DNA of 64,000 nt from Atherinomorus stipes (lineage: Eukaryota; Chordata; Actinopteri; Atheriniformes; Atherinidae): positions 1,674,001 to 1,738,000 of the forward strand of contig JALJCO010013654.1 of assembly GCA_023101725.1 (NCBI GenBank). The letters are read 5' to 3'. Below, piece after piece: positions 53,100 to 64,000 of the stretch. The translations under genes and the position numbers were made by a program. The first letter of the stretch is position 1. Each line of letters begins with the position of its first letter. The notes below the pieces were generated by a model. That model made no database searches. It saw nothing but the letters and a program-made list of their open reading frames with translations, and was not told the DNA's origin.

Positions 53100-54290
53100 C
53101 AGTCAGGTCTGTTTGAGTTGTCCACTTCAGGTCCTCCAAACTCCTCAGTAACAGAATTACACACATGTAGCAAAAAGGGGTCAATTGTAGATTTAGGCCT
53201 ATTCGTGGGAGACTTTTTTTTTTTTCCTTTGAATATTTTCTAAGACTTCTTTAGTGGTCAAGTTGTGTTTGTTTGTGCAAATACCGATAATACCGTGTAT
53301 ATTTAATATCTTTTTTTATTATGCATTTATTTTTTTCATTACTGTTTAGCACTTTGTGTTGCATTTGCCAGGAAAATCACTTTTTAAAGTTTGATTTGAT
53401 AATTTATTACAGTGCTGTATGTAAAACAACTGAGGAGCAAGACACCAAGCCTGAAAGAGATGATTGGTGTTTCTTTTTTTTAAATTTAAGTATATTTATG
53501 GTAGCATTCAAATAACTTTTGGATGTTCAGTTATTTTGTTTACAATTTTTCCACTAACTTTCAACAGAACACATGGAAAAAGCTCATGCAGGCACAGGGT
53601 GGGGACCCTATATTCCATCCATCTTAGTTAGAGATTTGAATCAGGAATCCTACAGGAAACCCCTCAAGATGAATTCAGAATGTTCAATGTTTTCTCTCCA
53701 GCTGACCTGCTGAAATGTCAATTAATACCCAAAGTTCGACACTTTAACATTAGAGTTTTAATGAAAAGCGAACAGCTGTGTAGAGGAATTCATTTCAACT
53801 TCAACTTGATGCAAATATACAATGCAAACAGACCTACAAAGCCCAAACTTCATCTATACACATCAAACCACGACAGTGTCCTATGTACACTTACATGTTA
53901 GTTGGATACAAACACAATATTTAAAAAAAAGAAGAAAAGAAAAAAAACCAAACAGGGCTGCCAAACAACATTTTCTTATTAAAAAAAGAATAGCTGTATT
54001 TTGCACATTGTCAGCACATGCAAATGAGTTCATGCAAGGGGTGTAAATAAATAAAATTGTAATGTAAACATATTCCTGTTAAATACAGCCTTGTGTTTGC
54101 ATGTAGGAGTATTTTTACTATTAGTGCATTACGATTCTTTTTGACTTGTGTCACACTGCTGAAGAGTTTTATGTATAGGCAATAAACTTGCACAAATTTT
54201 AATATGTTCTTGTTCTACTCCAATCCACTGACTTCAAAACAGCCCTGTTATCTACATCAAGTTTTAACAGACACTCTCTATGTTCCTTCT
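53100..54290. other. syce1-grina spacer; no gene seen
   Basis: AT-rich sequence upstream of syce1 and beyond the likely poly(A) site of grina. No exon-like segments. Confidence 0.5.
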
Positions 54291-54299
54291 GTTTACTTC

Positions 54300-55409
54300 A
54301 TAGTTTTATTGGAATCAGCTTATACATGTGGCCAGCAATATTGCTTTAAATCAGACAAAATAAATACAATTTTAACTTCACATTTTTGATCACAAAAAAG
54401 GAAAGTAGTGATGTAGTAACAACAAAAAATAGAGACCCAACAAATGCTAAAAGAATATCTGCAAATACACAACTAACTTCAGATCAAAATATTTAACTTT
54501 TCAAAAGAAATTCGATAAGAATATACTGTTTATAAATATTTTTATGTTCATGTTACATGTCATTAACATCCAATGGTGCTATTCATTCTTATGCCATGAA
54601 AACATTTTAGTTTATCAGAGCACATTTTCCCCAAAAAGCAGCACAATCATACAAATTACTCCAGCATACCTTCAGAGGTAGAAAGGGTGGGGGTACTGGC
54701 ATCATATACAGTAATACACTCAACTATGTACAGCTGTGACAAGCAAGCGAGAGGTTTCCCTCAGGTAGACTTGCAGATTCATACCACATCTTCAGTGTTT
54801 CCGATTTAGCCATGCACAGTTAGTTCACACCAGCAGGCTGGAAGGAGAGACAAGTTTGGAAAAAAAGAAGAGACGGATCTAAAGGAGTAAAGGAAGAAGG
54901 TATTCCTAACACGAACTTCAGGCAAAGCTGGTTTTGCATCAGTAGTAAGTGTAATTTTCCCAACTATTTTTCGTTTCATCTCTGTAACATGGCAAGCCCC
55001 CGCAGCATACATCGATTTATTTTTGTATGTGCTGAGCCAAGATGGAAGTTGTGGAGTGGGTTATGTAGACACAAACATCTGTGTTAGTAGAAGCTGAAGA
55101 CAGTTACAGCAAGCAGAGCAGTCAAAACTGAGGACAGATTGTTTTGATCCGTCATTAATGGCAACACTGGATTGGAGTGAATAAATAGTGCTCCCTCTCA
55201 GCAGCATTTTATGACATGCTGAATCTCATCCACAGCAAAACCACGTGCTTAAAAAAGAAAAACAAAGCAAAACAGAGTTTCGTGTGTGAGATAGAAGAGG
55301 AAACAAGAGGAAAAAGTTAAACGAGGCATAGAGAAAGGGCATGTTGCAACATTTTACAATAAAAGGAGGCCTTTCTCTATCTCCCTGTTGTTCTCTTGAA
55401 GGGGCAGCC
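54300..55409 (-). other. grina: probable grina 3'UTR
   Basis: Downstream of the grina stop with no coding frame. A minus-strand AATAAA occurs at 54310-54305, which would give a 3'UTR of about 1.1 kb. The end is approximate. Confidence 0.45.
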
Positions 55410-58700
<3,291 letters not shown>

Positions 58701-58711
58701 TCCCACCTTAA

Positions 58712-59007
58712 AGGGGAAGTTCGTTTTTTTTTTTTTTTTTTTTCCAATCTGGACCTATTTTCTTGAATAAAATACATTCATTAACTCACCCATCATTAAC
58801 TCATGAAGGCCTTTGTGGCAGATAATGCCTTATTTAGAGGCTGCGCGCGGTTGCCCCATCACTTCCATTATATTACATACACTGATCTCGAGTGGATCTA
58901 AATATCTCCCGAAGGAATTCAAATTGCACACAAACTGTCTGGGTAAGTAAGTGAATGTATTTCATGCCAGACAATAGGTCCAGATTTTAAAAAACTGAAC
59001 TTTCCCT
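58712..59007. mobile_element. piggyBac-type MITE with TTAA target duplication
   Basis: TTAA at 58708-58711 and 59008-59011 flanks a 296 bp element. The left end is AGGGGAAGTTCG followed by a T-run and CCAATCTGGACCTATT. The right end, read on minus, is AGGGAAAGTTCAG followed by TTTTTTAAAATCTGG and ACCTATT. The inverted repeats extend for about 40 bp. TTAA specificity is the hallmark of piggyBac transposition. No coding capacity. Confidence 0.85.
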
Positions 59008-59019
59008 TTAAGTTTCGTT

Positions 59020-60930
59020 TTCCTGTACTCAGTAGCGAGGCAGTTTTAAATCTCCTTCTTCTGCCGGTTGAGTGTTCATGGACATTGTTTGGCCTGTTAT
59101 TGTTTAATGTTTGCTTGGAGCACCGTGCACTGCTGCAAATCCCAGCAGCTGCAAGTTTTTCATCCCGATGTGTCTACTCTGACTACCCCTGCACATGCGC
59201 ACATCGCGGGTCTGCTCGTGGTTGAATGGATATAAAGAGTTTTTGTTTTTTTTCCCCTCTCAGAAGAAAGTAAGTCATCTTTCCTGCTGGTTGTACAATT
59301 CAGATAAATACAGCTACTAAACAAATGAAAACAAAGGTTTATTATTGACACAAATGGGTCTTTGCGATACATAAATCCTCTCTTTTCCTGTTAAATTGTC
59401 AGCATGATGCCGAGTTGTGTAGTTCTGAAAACACAAACCTTTTCAACACGATATTCTGTAAAATCATATTCTTAGTGAACCAAAACAAATGCAGTAACTG
59501 GTGAGATTAATATTCTTGAGGCCTCCATTAGACTGAATGATGGGGTAGTGTTTTTATTTTCTTTTATTCTTGGGTCAGTATGACTTTCCTCCACAAAACA
59601 AATTAAATTTTTATAGGTAATTTGGGAATTGTAAATTGACCCAATTAGTCACTGTGGAGAGAAAATTCAATAATGCTTTTTCAATAGAAAATAATTGAAG
59701 AAAGTCTTGCTTTTAACTGGCTTTATGACTTCCCCACTACATCACTGACAAAATATTGAATGTTATTTCATGAAAGCTAGGCTCCTCCTGTAATTTAATC
59801 CTAGAAGCATTTGAATTTTATGTCATGCCACTGACAGTTGTTTTGTAATAAACTTTACATATTTTAAAATTTGTTTAATTTCATATACATGCATGAATAT
59901 GTCCTTTAATTATAACCATGTCATACCACAAGCAACAGCGTTAAACACTACAATTTAAAAAATAAAAGAATGTAAGAAATAGATGGGTTTTTTGGGGGGG
60001 TTTTTGTTTTTTTTTAAATCGGTGACCCATTGAATTTCCCAGGGACCCACTGAAATCGTCACCTGTGGGTCCTAGGGACTCTCTACATTGAAAACCTATC
60101 AACATCACTGTTTTGCACACAACGTATTTGTACAACTTCATTGTGAGTCTTCCATCTTAACCTTCCCAGAAAGAAGCCGGTACAAAATAATTACAGTACA
60201 AGATCTAGGCCAAACTGGCAAAGATACAAGCACTGCATCTGCGTGATTAAAAAAGTGACAGGCAATCAAACAATGCAGTAAGACCAAGGGACAGAGACTA
60301 AGCAGAGCAATAGGATGTTCTCGCTCCATTTCACAAATATGCATCTAAATGATCATCATACAATTTTCTTTTTCCATTTAGATTTGAAAAAATAAATATT
60401 TCACCCATTTCTTTATGACATTTGAATTAATTTGTCTTTCAGCTTCCTGTTTTTAATGTAATATACCCGATATACGGTCTTCTAAATGATACACATTAGA
60501 AATAAACTGCATTGACTCTCTTTACCTATAGACATTTAGTGCATATCTGTCTATCCTGGATAGAAGATTCCTTTTGTTTCTCTTCCTGGGGTCTTCTGTT
60601 TCACCTCTCATTTGACATACTTTATTTCTTCTGGTGAAACATATTCGCTTGAAGAACTTATGATTACCATGACCTGGATGACTGAGAATCTAAGCCAACT
60701 TTAACATCCTCTTCCTGGGGCTTGCTTACAACTATAAGTGTTTTAGGGGAGTTTAACCTTAGTTAAACCTAGAGTGTAAGGGAAGATAACATCCACTGCA
60801 CAGACTGTATTAAAATACATAGAAATAAGCAAGTATTATAAAAAAAATCCCCAGCTCAGCTCACTTTAACTTAAAATATAGTGTAATTTTAACCTTCTTG
60901 TGTTTTTTTTTTTTTTGTTGTTGAATTATT
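59020..60930. other. intergenic; no gene seen
   Basis: AT-rich sequence upstream of grina. Reading frames are short and without similarity known to me. Confidence 0.55.
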
Positions 60931-60934
60931 TTGA

Positions 60935-61010
60935 GGACCCCAGGAAGACTAGCAGACACTTCGTGGAAGCTAATGGGGATCCTAATAAAGAATAAAGAAT
61001 TATCATGGCA
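60935..61010 (+). mobile_element. LINE 3' tail fragment
   Basis: GAGGACCCCAGGAAGACTAG, then GGAAGCTAATGGGGATCC and TAATAAAGAATAAAGAAT, is a widespread 3' end of teleost LINEs with a short A/T-rich terminal repeat. The clade is not certain. Strongly 5'-truncated. Confidence 0.7.
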
Positions 61011-61533
61011 CATATGAGGGAGGGATAGGTGGCAAGTGAAAAACATACAGTATTCACAGAATTGCTGGTAGCTTAAAAAAAATGGTTGCAAACAGTTTAC
61101 AGTTGCAAATCAAAAACCGATGCTCCGATTAACATAATGGTAAAGTGAATATTTCACAACAAAAGCAAAAATGTTTGCCAAGTCAACTTGATGTGATGTC
61201 CAGTATTGCAATATTTGTGTCCCCACTCCACCAGACCCGGACAGACCCCATGTAAACAGGTTTTACATTTCAGTCAATATTACAAAATGAATGAAATATT
61301 CACAAGCACATATCTGCAGGTAAAACAAAAGTTTTCCTGCAACAGAAGCCAAATTTGTATAAGTCCTTTCAAAAGTGCTCTACAGCTTTGATATAGAGGC
61401 CTGCAGTCCCCAATAGAAAACTTCCAAAGAGGAAGGAAGTCAAAAGCCATCAGGCCAACTGCTGACGTCAAAAGACAACTTGGGAAGTGGCTTTACTGTG
61501 ATACACAGGCTTGTGCGATTGATCCGATGAATA

Positions 61534-62054
61534 CAGTTGTGCTCAAAATGTTTACACACCCTCCCATTAAAGAATGAGAAAAAAAGCTGTCAGTGAAACA
61601 AGATGAAATTGACAAAAGAAATAATGAATAAAAATTTTATGAAAATCATTACATGGATTTTTAATTGTGGTTCACCAGAAATATTACAAACAAAAAATAA
61701 AACAAGCACACAAGCATGATGGGGCGCCTGAACTAAAATTTTGTTGAGCAACATTTTTAGATAATCATGACAATCAAGAGTTTTCTGGAATAAATGAGAC
61801 TTCTGCACCTGCTGACAGGTACTTTGATCCACTGTTCATGAGCAAGGTGCTTTAATTGGTCTTTGACAGTTTTGTTTGTTTGTTGTTTTAAATCATTTTT
61901 TAAAACCACATTTTTAAATCAACATTTTATTTTACTTAATTATGACTTAGTAAATTTTTATTATTACTTTTTTCAGTTTCTTGTTATTTGAATAACTATT
62001 GTGAATTTAGCCTTTTCTTTTATGGGAGGGTATGTAAACATTTGAGCACAACTG
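61534..62054. mobile_element. Tc1/mariner-type element (MITE or deleted copy) with complete ends
   Basis: TA dinucleotides at 61532-61533 and 62055-62056 flank a 521 bp element. The ends are CAGTTGTGCTCAAAATGTTT and, read on minus from the right, CAGTTGTGCTCAAATGTTTA, each continuing into ACA(C/T)ACCCTCCCAT. This is the classic fish Tc1 terminal sequence with TA duplication. The interior has no transposase; strings such as GATCCACTGTTCATGAGCAA suggest an internally deleted copy. Confidence 0.88.
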
Positions 62055-62059
62055 TACAG

Positions 62060-64000
62060 TTCATACAGATGTGTGTAGTCTATACAGATTTAACACATAT
62101 TCAAACGGGAGCAAATCTAAGCACATAACAACAAACAAACAAACAAAAAACATGTTTTACTGTTGGTGCTTCCTTCCCTCCTTTTCAGGCTCACTGAGTT
62201 AAAAGTGAGTGTTATGCAACTCTGCTCCATTTTACTCTAACAAACACATTTGAACTTCAGTGTGTGTCCTGATGATTCCTGTCTGTGCATCACCAGGACA
62301 GTGCAGTGAGACACTGCAGACAAACATGCTGGCAGCTCTTCATGCTGACATTCTCTATTAAGATCATAACAGCTTACGACCATTATCATTATCTGTAAGG
62401 GGCCAAATCCCTCCCTGGAAAACAATGGGTTGTATGAGGTGGGAACATTTGTATTACAGAAAATTTCTTGGAGAATCTTCTCTATGTTAGCTGTTTAATC
62501 TGTGGCTAGTACTGGTTGACATACCGTGAAGTATTCGCCTCACAACAGAGAAGAGTCCTTAAGTAAAAATGTGATGCACAAAGCATGTGATCTGCTCCCA
62601 GTCCAATGTCCATAGAAAGTACACATTTGCAGCTCAGGAGTTAATTATTAGAACTGAGTGTCAAAGTCAAACATAAAATGTAACATAAAATAAACTGGGC
62701 CATAAGTCTCAAAATGACTTTTATTAAATGATAAATCTCAATGTACCCATACTATTCCACTTTCCTCCATTAATGTTTTGACCCACAATGCATCAGTCTT
62801 GAAGTGCAAGTGAGTGTAAATAGCATCTTTTGTTTGACTAATGCTCAAGACCTTAAACAAATCCAGATTTATAACAAAAACAACAAAGTCAAGCAAAACT
62901 AAAAGTTGAACCAGAAAAGCTGTATTTGGGAAACATTTGGAATTTTGTATAAACAATAGCTCTTACCTCTACTTATTTTGAGAACTTCAGTGCCAACTAA
63001 AATTAAACAATTTGCTACAAATGAATAATTTTCCAACAACAATACGTGATTCTGTATTTAAACAGCCGAGAACCTTGGGGAAAAAAATCCTGCTTCACAG
63101 AAGTTACTTAACACTATCAGTGGGTTTTTTTTCCAGCTGAAATCATATGTTCTGTTCATAACTTTTTATCTGTGTACGATGGATTACCTTGCATAATCCA
63201 AAGTACAAACAACACACTGTGCAGAGAATGGGAGACTATCAGAAATGTGCACAAAGCTTCAGCTGCTACATCAGTGCAAAGATTGTTCCTTCTAATGTTT
63301 TGGCAATAGAACATTTTTCCATGCGCCATTCTGACTAATCTATGAAACAGCAATCATAAAAGCACCAACAGGTAAAAAAAAAAAAACATAATTACATATA
63401 GACAAGTAAAACAACAATAGTTCAGCTAAGGATAAATTAATGTTTGTGCCCTCTTCATCTGTCACCCAGTCCAACTCAACAAAACCACATTTGTTTCACT
63501 GCCATGTCTCAGACGGCATGGCCATTTTTTTAAAAGAGTAAGTTTAAGACAAGGTCCATACAGCTTTATAAGTATTATGTAAGAGATTTCAAATCCTCTA
63601 AAGGGAGACGCCCCAATGCTTGGGATAAAAACAGTACCACTACCCCTGACCTCTGCTGATAGCTATCGCTAGTGGAATTAGGTTAAAGGGAGGGATTCAG
63701 TCGGCTAGTCATAGAGCCTAGTTAACACAATTAGGCGAGCAAACACATGCACAACATTCTACGTACATGCCTGAGCGATGCCAGGAAATGCGAAAACAAA
63801 ACAGGAGATGCCACAAAAGGCAGTGGGGCCAATATGGAGGTCAGCAAGTTGCAATATACAGTACTGTAGACAGGTTTCAGTGCAATGTCATCACAGAAGT
63901 GCGTACACAACCAGAGGGCTCAGCTCATCCCAATTTATTTGGCACAGCCATGTTCCAAGATGACAGGACAGTTAATTTAGCTGATCACCTAAAAATATTG
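62060..64000. other. intergenic or UTR-like; no gene seen
   Basis: No convincing exon on either strand. A minus-strand AATAAA near 62,720 could end a gene lying to the right of the window, but nothing in the sequence confirms this. Confidence 0.5.

Overview
The window looks like nuclear DNA from a teleost fish, probably a spiny-rayed (percomorph-type) species. The evidence is vertebrate multi-exon genes with GT/AG introns, teleost-type proteins, and abundant fish-style DNA transposons (hAT, Tc1/mariner and piggyBac-like MITEs) plus LINE 3' tails. No bacterial, phage or CRISPR features are present. All gene models come from reading splice sites and matching remembered family sequences; no database search was possible.

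Layout. (1) Bases 1-15,240, minus strand: the 5' two-fifths of ankib1, an ankyrin/RING-IBR-RING E3 ubiquitin ligase. Eight coding exons lie between 11,486 and 91, with a non-coding first exon and promoter near 15.0-15.2 kb; the gene runs off the left edge in the middle of the RBR module. Its introns hold a 2.4 kb hAT element that carries its own promoter-like exon. (2) Bases 15.8-26.6 kb, minus strand: a tandem pair of three-exon receptor-transporting-protein (RTP, 3CxxC zinc finger) genes, called copy A and copy B here. Their promoters contain IRF/ISRE-like and kappaB-like sequences. Copy A has lost one cysteine of its third CxxC motif. (3) Bases 26.6-34.3 kb: gene-poor DNA with a broken Tc1 transposase, microsatellites and a long-TIR MITE. 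(4) Bases 34.3-48.8 kb, plus strand: fam83h, with a GC-rich non-coding first exon, a 6.9 kb intron and six coding exons (1,226 aa). (5) Bases 48.8-53.1 kb, minus strand: syce1, a ten-exon synaptonemal-complex gene that converges tail-to-tail with fam83h. (6) Bases 54.3-58.7 kb, minus strand: grina (TMBIM3/lifeguard family), six coding exons, 343 aa, with a piggyBac-type MITE just upstream. (7) Bases 59.0-64.0 kb: no recognisable gene; a LINE tail and a complete Tc1-type MITE.

The genes do not form one pathway: ubiquitin ligation (ankib1), probable interferon-stimulated zinc-finger proteins (RTP pair), keratin/CK1 scaffold (fam83h), meiosis (syce1) and ER/Golgi calcium and apoptosis control (grina). 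The linkage of fam83h with grina matches human 8q24.3. The most notable content is the divergent RTP pair, and a composite MITE present twice with the same nested insertion, one copy of which itself sits inside a third element.
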